From: Papiliotrema nemorosa
Lineage: Eukaryota; Basidiomycota; Tremellomycetes; Tremellales; Rhynchogastremaceae
Assembly: GCA_032158125.1 (NCBI GenBank)
Contig: JASKOT010000005.1
Location: 682,001-746,000, forward strand
Reading direction: 5' to 3'
Length of the DNA stretch: 64,000 nt
The notes beneath the pieces were generated by a model. The model had not been told where the DNA came from, did not search any database, and worked only from the letters and a program-made list of their open reading frames with translations. Shown here one piece after another: positions 23,883-35,317 of the stretch. Position numbers and translations under genes: made by a program. Within the stretch, counting starts at the first letter, position 1. Every line of letters begins with the position of its first letter.

Positions 23883-25407
23883 TTATTTTGCACCGGTTGC
23901 CGCCTTCTTCTCCTTTCTCGTTGGGGCTGTAGAGTTCCTCTTTGCCCATCGCAGACCACAAGCCTGACATGAGTTAACATCGACCAGAAATACGGAACAG
24001 AGTCGTCGACTCACGTTGCACAATGTTTTCGGTCCAAGCGGTCCTTTTCGCCATTCAGGACTGTCTGTCCTTCCGCACGTCACGCAGACATGCATACCCT
24101 CGCCCTCTCCTGACGCTCCAGCTCGAGGAGCAGCGGCCAACGAGTTTTTCTTTGCTCGTTTCTTTTCTCTCCCTTCTTTATCTTTGGGTGGTCTACCGGG
24201 TTTGGCAGTTTTGGGCGGTTGAGCGTATATTGGGGAGGAAGCGGTCGAGGATGAGTGGGATGACTCAGGGTCGGAATCTGCAGAGGAAGAGGCTGGCATG
24301 TCATATGATGACCTAGAAGGCGGTGCGTCGAGATAACTTGGTCGGGACGATTCTGCTTGTCAGTCAGGGTGGACATTTGCGGTGAGAACTGACGATAATC
24401 TTCATCATCAAAATCGACGTGTAGTTCTCTCAGCTCCTCTCTCAACTTCTCGTTCTCTAGCTTAAGCTCAAGGAAAGACTCCAACCTGATCGTCAGCCAA
24501 AGGTTCCATCATAGGGTATGCAGGAGCTCACGTTTGTCCATTGCCCTCATCACTCATATTCTCCCCAATTCGCCTTCCCATGACCCAGATCGCTTTGCCT
24601 TTCATCTCTCCCTCATCTTGACTCTGAGGAACCATAGTCCCTCCGCCACCTAGTCCAAAGCCTCCAGGCAAATCGGCTCCCTCGACCCCAGTCGCGTGAG
24701 CACGAATCTCCCAAACCACAGTCCTAGGTTCGTCAGGCCGGTCGATCTTCGTGCCAGTCGCAGAAGAAGGCCGGGAAGGCGGAAGCTCTGTCAACATGCG
24801 CACATAGGTAGTCTGAGACTTTGAAGAGGTAGTGCTCGTCGTGTGGGGGGTCGAGCCGGAATTGTTTGTAGATGAGTTGGAAGAAGAGTTTGATTGATGA
24901 TGTGACAAGTGGGGCGCGAGAAGGGAATTGAACATGGCTATTATCTGCGGTTGATCGTTTGCTGCCTCGTCAGTATATACCCACATTTGGACAAAGAAAC
25001 CCACAGTACACGCAGTCCAAGAAGTCTCTATTCTCCAGGTCTGACGGTTTCTGTCCCAACATTTCGCCTACACTCGGCGAGACGTACAAGATCTACCATG
25101 AGCCGATAACCTAAGGTAAGGGTGTAAAGAACTCACCCTCCAGCCCATCACCTGGGAGGTCGAGCCACCATCTCCCGAGCCTATACTACTACGCGTGGGA
25201 GGAACGGGTCTAACGCAGAACAATGCTGAACCCGCCAATTCCTGCAATAGCAACTGAGGCCATTTCTTTCGCCTTGTGAACTAGACCGTCAGTCGCTGCT
25301 CTTCACAAAGAGCAGTGAGATACTTCGAAACCTCCCGAAGTCTCCTTGTCTTCGTTGTTCGTGAGCGAGTACGCGGCTCCAGAGATGGAAGACGCGATCA
25401 GGGCCAT
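23883..25407 (-). CDS. White collar 2-type PAS/GATA transcription factor (blue-light response)
   Basis: Seven exons: 25324..25407, 25137..25280, 25005..25092, 24532..24961, 24394..24485, 24015..24352, 23883..23963; introns 41-51 nt; 418 aa. One PAS domain lies at about residues 68-200 ([20 protein letters not shown], later [12 protein letters not shown] and [11 protein letters not shown]) with a Ser/Asn/Thr-rich insert. A coiled segment ([17 protein letters not shown]) follows. A GATA zinc finger of the WC-2 type, C-X2-C-X18-C-X2-C (about residues 369-394), and a basic tail finish the protein. In Cryptococcus the WC-2 homologue Bwc2 pairs with the flavin photoreceptor Bwc1 to activate light-induced genes. 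It lacks its own flavin-binding LOV cysteine motif. The symbol is left blank because orthology was not tested. Confidence 0.87.
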
Positions 25408-25866
25408 GGTGACGGTAGGTCGATGAAGAGCGAGTTCGTTGCTAGTTCGCCCTTAGAAGATGTCCGGTGAACTTTTGGTCTTGCTCGTATGTAGAGACGC
25501 GTCCTCGTATCGGTTTCTCGGACGTAATCCGCGTTAGATATCCTAGCCGTTGCGACACTCTGAGCTGGCTGGCAGTGAAACGGTCTGCTTGATAGTTGAC
25601 TTCCACCTCGAATCCGATTTGAACAACAATCGCCGGAATCATCAAGAACGAGGAGCGGCGATCACCGATACCGACTGCGTCATACTTGCCATTCCTTTGG
25701 TTCATTTGCCATTCTACGGTTCATGGGTGGCAACAACTCAAACTCCCCGCCAAGCCATGTCTCACCGTCGGCGTGTCTCTCCACCGGACCGTCCCATCTC
25801 ATTACCATCGCAACGCATCGCTTGTTGGATCTACATATCTCTTTCACATAGAGACACGTAGCGATC
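25408..25866. promoter_or_regulatory. Intergenic region between divergent WC-2 and WW genes
   Basis: This 459-bp region contains both promoters. No recognised motif. Confidence 0.45.
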
Positions 25867-26841
25867 ATGGCGACAAATCCAGACTCGAGACCACTCCCAG
25901 ATGGCTGGATTCAACAGTGAGTCGACTCGCTAGCCATTGTACCGCCGTCGCGGTTTCGAGCGAGAGGGCTGGCCTTGGCATCTTGCCCTTTGTGTGAGAG
26001 TGACGATCGCTGATACTTTGCCGCTCAGATTCAACGAGGAACACAAAGCATGGTTCTACGTGAACAAGAATGCTCCTGGTGGACCTGCATCTCAATGGAC
26101 ACAGTGAGTCGAATGAAGCATCTGGCTGTGGGGTGAAACCTATTCTACACCACCCAGTTGGCCGTTACGCCTGCTTGTTCATCGCTGACTTTGGCAGTCC
26201 AGCAGACGACAAGCCTGCCTATGCTCCTCCACCTGGTCCTCCTCCAAAGACAAATTACAATGGTACACCAGTGGGCGAGAAGGACCGCAGCGAATACGAA
26301 CAAAGCCGTAATGATTACACAAATAACCAAGGTCCCTCATCATACGGCAACAACTCGCCTGCTCCCTACCATTCCAACCCTCCTCCATCGCAGAAAAAGG
26401 GTTTTTTCTCGGGTCTGAAGGAGAAACTCGCTGCTCCACCTCAACAGCGATACGGTGGTGGATACGGTCAGCAAGGTTACCCTCAACAGGGCTACGGCCA
26501 ACAAGGGATGTACGGTCAACAGCCGATGTACGGCCAGCAAGGAATGTACGGACAGCAACCCATGTATGCTCAACAAGGCATGATGGGTGGAGGAATGATG
26601 GGTGGCCGACGACCTGGAGGTGGTATGGGAGCTGGAGGTGCTGCTGCTCTTGGTGTTGGAGGTGGATTGCTCGGTGGAATGCTTATCGGAGATATGATCA
26701 GTGACGTGAGTCACGCTCCTCTAAGGCTCTTGAACGATAGCTGACATGTCAAAATAGGGTCAACAAGATGCCTACCAAGATGGATACCAGGATGGAGCGG
26801 GTGATTTCGATGGTGGTGATATGGGGGGCGGCGATTTCTAG
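25867..26841 (+). CDS. WW-domain protein with Gly/Gln/Tyr-rich tail
   Basis: Four exons: 25867..25916, 26029..26103, 26198..26705, 26758..26841 (introns 112, 94, 52 nt); 238 aa. A single WW domain occupies residues about 9-43 (LPDGWIQQFNEEHKAWFYVN, second Trp in QWTHP). A Pro-rich linker follows, then a short Lys-rich stretch and Gln/Gly/Tyr/Met repeats of the GQQ(G/P)MYGQQ type. A Gly-rich hydrophobic segment (about 180-205) and a C-terminal QDGYQDG end come last. The build matches the fungal WW/GQ-rich family that includes yeast Wwm1. A binding partner with a proline-rich motif is expected. The low-complexity tail may promote self-association, which is an inference. Confidence 0.85.
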
Positions 26842-27153
26842 TGATGGATTCTTGATTGATCTGGTAGAACAGGGGTTTCTGGTTGTCATGAGCTTGTTCA
26901 GAAAGGTATACATGCAGAACCCGATCGGTTGCTCAATGCGGATATGAATACACGTATGAGAAGTAGAGTCAAGCGCCACACTCGAGGTGCCACATTTGGA
27001 CCTGAAACACGGCTACCCCCTTGCCGTATCTAGTTGCTGAAAAGAGTTGTCAACATGATACATTGGGACTCGGATTGGAGAAGATTGTGACGATAGGTGG
27101 ATCGATAAAAGACCAATAGCGAGATGTGAAGAGAAGCCGGAAGTCTAGATATC
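26842..27153. other. Intergenic region
   Basis: 312 bp with the 3' UTR of the WW gene and the promoter of the transporter gene. Nothing else seen. Confidence 0.45.
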
Positions 27154-28710
27154 ATGACGTCCCCTACACAGTCCTCGCACCCGCCCCGACCTGTTCGAGC
27201 ATCCCATCGAAGGTCGACCTCCATAACGTCCATCGCTTCCATCACCTCGCTCTCGCCAAAGTCGGTGATACACTTCGTCTTCCCTCTATCCATCCTGTTA
27301 CTCATCGTCATCGCCAGCTCGGCTCAAACCGAAGTCGCCCACTACTTGACAACCGAGCTGGACTATCACCAAGCGTACTTTACATTCTACCTCACACATA
27401 TCACTTTCGCCCTTGTGTTCCCCCTTCACCTCATTCTCTTGCGCATCTTTCGACCTATGCCTATCAGAGTGTACCTCGACGGGATACGTTACACTATCGC
27501 GGAACAGCTCGGTGATTCCACGGCGAATTGGAGAGAAATCTCGACGAGATGGAGTCGAACCGTCACATGGTTGACGATGCTCATTTCAATCCCGGCATTG
27601 AGCTGGTTCATCGCTATGAACTTGACCACTGGGCTGGCAGTCACCACAATTTACGCTACCAGTGCGTTTTGGACCTATCTTTTCAGCATGATTCTCCTCA
27701 AAGAACCCTTGTCAAAGGTCACTGCGGGAAGCATCGGATTGGCGTTTGTGGGAGTCATCGTATTGTCGTTGGATGGCCTGGACGGCGAGAGTCACGCTGG
27801 TGCACCAAACGCAATGCTAGGGGATATCATCATGATGTTCGGTGAGTCGAACACTTTTCTCACGTTCCTGATGCTATGAGCTCTGCTTATTCCAGGCGCC
27901 GTTGTGTTGGGATTGTATGAAGTGGTCTACAAGATGGCGTTACCTGAAGCCGCTGGCGGTGTCTCATCTGTCAACGATGAGGAGGGCTATGAAGCACTCC
28001 TCAACACAGCGATTATGCCCGACCTCACTCCACCCGAATCTTGGCCTGGTAGCCCAAACGAATCGTCACACTCGAGAATAGCCTATCCCTCCATTCTCAG
28101 GGCGAATGAAGAAAGGGATATACCTCTTCATCCTCGAATAGACAGGCAAACCTCTCGAACTCCCCTTCTCCGGATCAAAACCCCACCGTCTCCGCCTCTT
28201 TCCACAGATCATACGCCGACGATACAAAGTCCTGCCTTGACCCCGATCCTGCCCCGGAATACACATCATACCCCTCCTGAACTTCCTGCGGCTCTACATT
28301 CCAACTTTCTGACAAGTTGCATCGGGGTCGCAACTCTGGTTCTCCTTTGGCTCCCTATCCCGATCCTCCATCGCATCGGGTGGGAGACAATCCGGTGGCC
28401 CGGGCAAGGCGGTGGTGATTTTTGGACGATTTGGGGCGGACTGCAAGTGGTAGCATGGGGTGGAGCGATATACGTGAGTCGACGTGAGTGTTATGTACTC
28501 CCAAGCTGACAGATGCAGAACGCAGGGTTGATGGCGTTGATCGGAATATGGGGTCCTACCACATCCTCCGTCGCCAATCTACTGGCCATCGGTCTCGTAG
28601 CGGTCATTGAAGCTGTATGGTCAGGCTCACTACCTAGTTTGCAGACTTCCTGCGGAGTGGGAATGATCTGTGTCGGATTTGGAATCCTGCTTTGGGAGGG
28701 CGAGGGATGA
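27154..28710 (+). CDS. DMT-superfamily (EamA-like) membrane transporter
   Basis: Three exons: 27154..27841, 27896..28473, 28519..28710 (introns 54 and 45 nt); 485 aa. About ten hydrophobic segments are visible, in two halves separated by a hydrophilic loop (about residues 245-345). The first half ends with the EamA-like pattern WTYLFSMILLKEPLSKVTAG followed by GLAFVGVIVLSLDG; the second ends AGLMALIGIWGPTTSSVANL with VIEAVW. Similar fungal proteins are vacuolar or Golgi drug/metabolite or nucleotide-sugar-like transporters (YML018C/THI74-type). The substrate cannot be read from sequence. It converges on the glycosyltransferase genes with an 82-bp gap. Confidence 0.8.
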
Positions 28711-29479
28711 TGAGCTGTTCAACACCATCTGGGTTGCAATGCATCCTCAAAATAGACTAACGTACATGCATGGAGGTTCAGAGAACGACACCTTACTCTT
28801 CTACGGAAAACCAGCGCGACAGACTGAGCAGGCCCTCTTTGGCACGACCACACTCCCTGCTCTTCGACAACGACTTTTTGACTTTTGTGAGCGTTTGGCG
28901 GTAGGAATCTCCTCCAGGACCCCTCAGTGTGTGCAAAGCGTCCGCGAGTTCTGCCCTCCGCGCATGTGGGGAGTCTTGCACGATGACCCCGCTGCCGAGC
29001 TTCAGTCCCGCATTGGCAGAAAAGTGATTCAACGGGATACCGATTCTACGGATTTGTGTGACTACATTCAGCTGAGAGTCAAGGTCTCTCGGGGGAGGGA
29101 GCCTACAATGAGCGGCCAGAGCGGCCATATCGCCATGAAAGGGCATTGTGAGGATCGGCACTTCTGCCAAGATGGCTTCCAGGATACTGCCCATCCCACA
29201 GTGCGTCTACGACGCATGCGTCAGCTCTAGCGTTACACCACCTTCTTAAACTCAATCTATCGGACTCACGACAAAGGCAAGCGTAGCGGGATGCTGTAGT
29301 ACTCTTACCTGTGGCACCCAATCCGAGACCATGCCTAGGCCCGAAGCTTGGATTTTTGCCTTGACTTCATCCTCCACTTTACCATCAGGAGATGCAGTGG
29401 CGACCAAGAATGGGGTACGTGATTCGATGAGTGCGGCAATAATATCATCCACGATATCGGGTCGGAGGGTGGGCCAGAT

Positions 29480-29519
29480 GATCGTTCCAAAGCTGATGTG
29501 ATCGTTACAAAGCTGATGT
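29480..29519. repeat. 20-bp tandem duplication inside UGT copy A
   Basis: Two adjacent units (29480-29499 and 29500-29519) differ at one base (29487 c, 29507 a). Copy B has a single unit at the matching place. The duplication breaks the reading frame. Confidence 0.95.
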
Positions 29520-29932
29520 ATACAACAGACTTGGGTCCATGTAGGGCTTGCATATTGTCCAGGAAGTTCAAGATCGCCTTGTCGCTCTGCGAGGCTTGCT
29601 TTTCAGCCGCTGGCACCGGTGGATCCCAAGCGAGAGGGTCCGACTGAGGCCTGGGACACAATCTCAGCATGATCCTCGCTCGGGGATAGTTCAACCTACC
29701 CTACGCCGATCAGTGGCACACCCAATGTGGACGATATTACCTCAATACTCGCTCCATCGATCTCTGGATCAGAGACGCAGATGAAGCCGTCGGCATTGTG
29801 AAAGTCGTTCCACATGGCTTGGAACAGCCGACACAAGCCGGGATTAAGCTTGATATTCTCGCTCTGGGGAGCTACAGGGAACGTCAATTCTCTGCGTAGT
29901 AACTCGACCGTGTTGTCTGAAGAAGGGCTTAC

Positions 29933-29941
29933 TCCATTCAT
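29933..29941 (-). other. 9-nt microexon of UGT copy A
   Basis: Minus strand reads an AAAAG acceptor, nine coding bases, then a GTAAGC donor. It joins ...MFD and PQSEN through Tyr-Glu-Trp-Thr. Copy B has a 9-nt exon at the same place and phase (Tyr-Glu-His-Thr). Confidence 0.8.
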
Positions 29942-31074
29942 CTTTTGATCAGCTGAGAGGCCCTGCTCGAGCTATTAACTCACTCACAATCAAACATCGG
30001 AGGAAGATCTGGCCATTGCAAAGGGACATTGTTGACAAAGCGGAAAGCCTGTCAACACGTCAATGGCACTTCAGCAGACACGCTGTTGCAAAATAGACCC
30101 ACCTTGCGTGCCACATGACATTCGTCCATTTCTGCGCCACGGTACGTCTCGTATGGCGACATCATTCCCTCTGCTACCCCATGATGGGCGGTATCATTCA
30201 AGATCCTTTCACTGTCAGCTGCGTACAGTCGTGGGTTCAGTGTGGATAGACTCACCGGTGCAAGGCGATCGCCATGGTACTAACAAAGGGAACGACGGGT
30301 ACATTGCTCGATTGTCTGGCTGCACACACATTTCTTACGGTGTCTCTGACTGCCCCGATGAATTGCTACATCTAGTCAGCATGAAGGGTTGAATCCTAAC
30401 CGGGGCCACCTCACATCAGGAATGACCAAGCAGGGTCGAGCCGACCACTTGTCCGGTTGACCCTCTCCAGTGAGAATCCTTTGCGAGGTCGGGCCATTAC
30501 AAGTGAGCAGCATGATCTCAATCTCTCGGATGATCCCGGTGACATCGGCTGGGACGGAATTTTCATGGGATCTTTGATCCATTTCGACAATTCTCCATCG
30601 CCCTAAGACATCGCCATCGAGGTCGTAGGATGTTGCACCCAGCTCTCTATCCCATGTGGCTCGGGTTGAGCTAGTGATCAAAATTGTGACGATCACCGAT
30701 GGATGAGCATTGATGAGGCTGAATATGAAGTGGACGAGCTGTCTGAGATGACTTGTGGCCGAGATGGGCAGTGCCACAACGTGGTTCACGGGCATCTTTG
30801 AGGAGGTTACAGTATACGGTAAAATACGTCAATATGCAGGATGAGAACGAAGGGTGACACTGCGTTCATCATATAGGTTCAGGTTGAATGCTGATGGTGC
30901 ATGGTTGAAAGGATGTGGCGTGACGGCGATTACACGAGCCCAAACTCGAGTATCCAACCACAAAGGACATGGCCATATACTTACTATACATACACAGCGA
31001 GTGCTTGGCCCACGCTCAACAAGGGGTTTAATACGGGTACAAATACATGACAAGATTGTAAGGCCCATCGGGAC

Positions 31075-33057
31075 CTACGTAAACCATTGAGCAATGCTCA
31101 GCAAGCCCTGCCTTGCACCGCCGTCATCCTTGCTTTTCTGCATCAAAGCCTTCAATTCTCTCAGTCGATGACGGAACACTTCGCCATTCGCCCCTCTCAT
31201 CATTTCGATACTCTTCACCAGCTCATCCCGTCTGGCTTCTGGTGTGTCAACGACAATGCTGCCATTGGCAAGAGTCATTCCAGGGTTTGCGGATATCTGG
31301 TCAAGTTGGACTCCGATTCTTTGAATCTGCGTGACTGTCCCGTTAAAAATCGCAGTATATAGATGAGTGGTTCAACACTCACAGTGTGCCGCCAGGGCTG
31401 GCCCGTCGGACGTGAAAGGCACGGCAATTATCGGCGTTTCAGACACGATGGCTTCGGTCAGACTTCCCATTCCGCAGTGTGTCTGAACATCAGCCCGAAA
31501 CACAATCATCTGTGATCCAGCGCACAATAAAAGCGGCAGTCGCTTGATGTTGCAAAACTTCGAGTTGAGGCACCCAATCCAGTATCATGCCCATTCCGCT
31601 CTCTTGCACTTTCTTCTTGGTCATATCGGACACTTTACCGTCAAGCGACGGAGTCGAAAAGACAAATGGGATATCCTTCTCCAAAAGGGTATCGACCATC
31701 TCTTCCATCAGGCTAGGTCGCAGAGTTGGCCAAATTATCGTTCCAAAACTGATATATACGACTGAGCGGGCTCCGAATCGCTCCAAAGCGTTGTCCAAGA
31801 ACTCGAAGACCGGGTGATCGGTGTTGATATTTACAAGAGGCGTCCAGGCATTCGGACCGAGCTGTGGTCTGATGGGGAAGGCATTTTCAGCATGGAAGAA
31901 GTCGCTCTGACATGATCCGATGAATGAGCTCACCCTACGCCCACCATTGGCACACCTAACTTGCTTGAGACAACTTTCAAGCTCTGACCGTCAATCTCTG
32001 GCACAGACACGCAGATGAATCCATCGGCATTATGAAGAATCCTCCAAATGTAATCGAGCAAAAGACAATGGCTTGGATCGATGATACGGTTCTCGCTTTG
32101 TGGCGCTAGACAGGATCAGCTCGAGGTGGAAATGTCCTCGGACTCACTGTGCTCGTCTGTTATCAGCATAGAGATACGATTAGAATGTGTTTAGGATGAA
32201 TCTCGAGTGTTAAGACTCACAATCATACATCGGAGGTAGATCCGGCCATTCCAGTCTTGCATTCTGAACGAACCTGAATGCCTGGAGAGTCGGTAGAGCA
32301 CCCAATATACGGTTTGACTGGACAGTACCTTTCGGGAAGCCTCGAAGTCTTCCATCTCGCTCTGCAAGTTCTGCTTGTAACGCTGCATCGCACCTTCACA
32401 CACTCCGTGGAGGGCAGTATCATTTACGTTTCTGAGGGTCAGCTAGCGATCGCGTCTGTTTGCTCTTTGCTCTGCATTCCATCACATGTAATGCTCACTC
32501 ACCGATGAGCAGTCAAAGCCATGGTGCTGAGGAACGGTACGACGGGTATCATAGCACTGCCCGTCGACTCGCAGAGACTCCTGACCAGGGTCCGAATGGA
32601 TCCCAGGAAGAACTGACGACAATGTCAGCCCATGCTCTCAGGCACGAACCCGTGACCAGTAACTCACATCACAAATGACCAAACATGGTCGGACAGACCA
32701 TCGTCCTCCCTCTGAAGCATTGATCAGCCCCTTGAGGGTGGGCTCTGAACATGCCACAAAGGCTTCGATCCGATCCAACATCCCGCCCAAGCTCTTTCGT
32801 TCCCCATCTTGTATCCCATCGTGGATTTCCACCACCCTCCACCTCTGCAAATCGGCCGTAGCGCCCTGCTTGACTCTTAAGATCTGCTCTGCTTCTTTGT
32901 CGAACTTTGTACGCATGGAAGAACCGAATATGATACTGACGATGACCGAAGGGTGAGCTTCCATGAGATTTATAGTAAGATGCAGGACCTGTCGAAGATG
33001 ACTCGTCTCGCCTATTGGCATGACCAGAACATGGTTTAGCTTGTGTACAACGGTCAT
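31075..33057 (-). CDS. UDP-glycosyltransferase (GT1 family), copy B
   Basis: Nine exons: 32668..33057, 32503..32612, 32329..32431, 32221..32281, 32148..32156 (9 nt), 31934..32105, 31526..31868, 31383..31482, 31075..31334; introns 42-71 nt; 515 aa. The N-terminal acceptor-side domain starts LNHVLVMPIGETSHLRQVLH. The C-terminal donor domain has VVYISFGTI, WVPQLEVLQHQATAAF and THCGMGSLTEA, which match the GT1/PSPG-like donor site. No signal peptide is obvious. Exon lengths match copy A almost exactly (110, 61, 9, 172, 100 nt identical), so the pair arose by tandem duplication. The acceptor may be a lipid, sterol or xenobiotic; it is not readable here. Confidence 0.87.
32148..32156 (-). other. 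9-nt microexon of UGT copy B
   Basis: Between an acceptor AACAG (64-nt intron upstream) and a GTGAGT donor (42-nt intron downstream). It restores frame across DLPPMYD..PQSEN. Conserved in copy A. Confidence 0.82.
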
Positions 33058-33647
33058 TGTCGTATTGTGAGTCGAAACGGGGATAAGTAGATGTCAAAGG
33101 GCCTCTCTCAACAAGGATGAGTTCGCTAGAGCTTGAGTACTGTTTGATTCAGCAGGATCTGTTGTGGATGGGTTTATATATGCTGGACATGACAGCAGTG
33201 ACTCTTCGGGCTTGAGGAGGCCAGGGTGAATCGCAGAGACCCCCTTTGTTGCCCGATAAATTGGATGGACAAAGGAAAAGGGCGATCGCGCCGATCATTG
33301 CGCGCGCAATCCTGTTCAGCCTATGCATAGCCGAAGAGACAGAGGCCGTCTTTGTCGGACACGATGCCAAGGTCGGGGTCCCGTCTTGCTCGGATTGACA
33401 GAATGATAATGCAAATATCAGCAGTAAAATTCTGCCCTCCAGTTGGGCCGAAAACACCGAGACTGCGATATTAACTGTCTTCCGCAACGACGAACTACAT
33501 GTATCCGCCCCCTGCTATCTCATGATATTCATGCATGTGTCCATGTGGACCAAAAAGTCCGACGTATCATCCTGCTAGGTATACTAAACATATTGGCCCC
33601 CCTCATATCGTACGCCGAGAATCGCATCCAGCATGACACTGTTCTCC
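33058..33647. other. Upstream region of UGT copy B / 3' flank of UPRT gene
   Basis: 590 bp. Apart from the TATA-like box near 33175, nothing recognised. Confidence 0.4.
33173..33181 (-). promoter_or_regulatory. TATA-like box upstream of UGT copy B
   Basis: Minus strand reads ATATATAAA about 118 bp before the start codon at 33057. Confidence 0.45.
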
Positions 33648-34754
33648 TCACTTGTGCGTGCTGAACAATCGGTCTCCCTGATATCATCAGCGAGCCTCGA
33701 TGACCCCGCACGAGGGAAAATCTCACAGCGTCACCCAAACCAGGCGAAATGTAACCCTTGTCCGTGAGTTCCTTGTCCACTGCGCCAATGAAGATCTTCT
33801 CGATTAGCTCCAACCTTGACCGTCTGTTGAGAGTGGGCAGTACACACCTCGACATCAGGATATTCCTCGGTAACGTGCTTGACACCTTCGGTACTACCCA
33901 ACACGGAGATGATCTTTATCTGGCTTTGAGGTAATCCCCAATCCGTCAACATTCCAATGGCAGCCACGGCCGTTCCTCCGGTAGCGATCAAAGCTGGTGC
34001 GACGATAGACAGGAGAAATCAAGGTGCAAGTCAGGCGCAGGAAAGAAGCGGTAAAGAGGGGAGTGGATGAATCGGGAAGAAGGCAGGTCAGCGGGTGATA
34101 TGTGGGGAATGGGTGCACTTACGGTCAAGAATGAAAACGAGGTCCGCAGTGACCTCTGTGGGAAGCTTGGAGTAGTATCTAGGATGAGCACGATTGAGTG
34201 GGACAGTGTACCGCTCACTCGATGGCTTGGAGAGTGACCTTGTCTCGGAAGAGACCGAGGTGAAGCACGGTAGCATCTGGGAAGAGGTCCAATGCAGCTG
34301 TCTATCAATACGGGTTCCTTATCGATCATGTGGAGTCAGAGAGAGAGGGATAGGTGCAAAATTTGATGCTACCTACGGTCAAGTAACCCTGTTCCAGCTC
34401 GCAAGATGGGAGAGAAGCCGATTCTGAGAGGGATGGTCTGTCCGGTAAACGACGCAATGGGTGATTGAAGCTACATTGTCAGCTTATGAGACTGAATAGG
34501 GACGGGCCAGCTTACACCTGGAACATTGGCTAGAGGAAGACCTCGAGCAGCTTCGTACAGCAACATAGACCTGTCCTCATCAGCTGTTGATTTCTCTGCA
34601 AGTGATCTGAGGCTCACCCGATCGCTTTGATACCCTCCCGGAAATCCTTGGCGGGGAGATCATGCAGTCGAAGTTGAGTGAGCTTGCTTGCTACAAGCGG
34701 GTGATCCGAGATATGCACCTTGGAAGAGGTAGCTGAGGTCGCTTGCTCTGACAT
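33648..34754 (-). CDS. FUR1: Uracil phosphoribosyltransferase
   Basis: Eight exons: 34618..34754, 34516..34570, 34377..34470, 34219..34297, 34123..34178, 33848..33993, 33727..33795, 33648..33677; introns 40-129 nt; 221 aa. It reads like a UPRT throughout: FSPILRAGTGLLDPALDLFP, LHLGLFRDK, the PRPP-binding loop LDPLIATGGTA and the end GYISPGLGDAGDRLF. It makes UMP from uracil and PRPP (pyrimidine salvage). In fungi, loss of this enzyme gives 5-fluorocytosine and 5-fluorouracil resistance. The catalytic core resembles bacterial Upp more than S. cerevisiae Fur1, so the symbol denotes function rather than tested orthology. Confidence 0.9.
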
Positions 34755-35317
34755 TGTCGTAGTGGAATAGGGCAGGCAAGGGGACGGTGGGGATCTCGAG
34801 CAGGGAGGGATATAGAGGGCGGTATATATCGGTAGTGGAGATATACGTGGGACAGGGAGGGATCTAGAGGAGACGAAGCAAAATCTCTAAGGTGAAAGGA
34901 TGTCGGATGCGGTATAGGATGACGGTGACGACTTGGTCTGTGCTTCGCCGAGATGGTCGGATTGAGCAATCTTAGTGGTTCTTGACCTGCTTCGCGAGAT
35001 GATGTCTCTTCGAATCAGGCTGAAATCCGACGCGGCTGATCTCTGATCGCTTTCAAGTGTACGAATGTGCTTGCGCTGTAGGGTCAGATGAGATGTATCG
35101 GTCAAGAGGTGATGGTCGTGTTGCTGATAAGGATGATGTCCCCCTTCGGCTATGCGCGGTCTAGCCGATAAACCATCGTGGCACATCAGCTCAGGGCACA
35201 TCAAACACACCCAAGCAGTCGGCACGCAACTCGATACATAGGTCAAAGCACCAGGTCAGTGCATACAGACGACGGCAAAGTATGTTACACAAGCGCAATT
35301 CTGCACTACGGTCAAAG
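34755..35317. other. Upstream region of UPRT gene
   Basis: 563 bp containing the UPRT promoter, with purine-rich stretches near 34795-34875 and no gene seen. Confidence 0.4.

Larger units (their letters stand above)
28793..30795 (-). pseudogene. UDP-glycosyltransferase copy A, frameshifted by a 20-bp tandem duplication
   Basis: Nine exons align one-to-one with copy B: 30415..30795, 30256..30365, 30103..30211, 29988..30048, 29933..29941 (9 nt), 29700..29871, 29270..29650, 29107..29206, 28793..29061. All splice sites and phases are intact. Exon 7, however, holds a 20-bp tandem duplication (29480-29519), which is not a multiple of 3. As written, translation shifts and stops at about 29335, leaving about 385 aa without the C-terminal UDP-sugar-binding half (WVPQVRVLQH and HCGMGS). 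Without one repeat unit the frame runs to 28793 with about 523 codons. The rest looks under selection, so the break is recent, or an assembly error, or polymorphic. GT1-family UGTs move sugar from UDP-sugars to lipids or small molecules. Confidence 0.75.

Noticed and set aside
29207..29269. In-frame stop within the UGT copy A coding path
   Set aside because: It falls inside a normal GTGAGT..TAG intron at the same position as in copy B, so it is not a second lesion.
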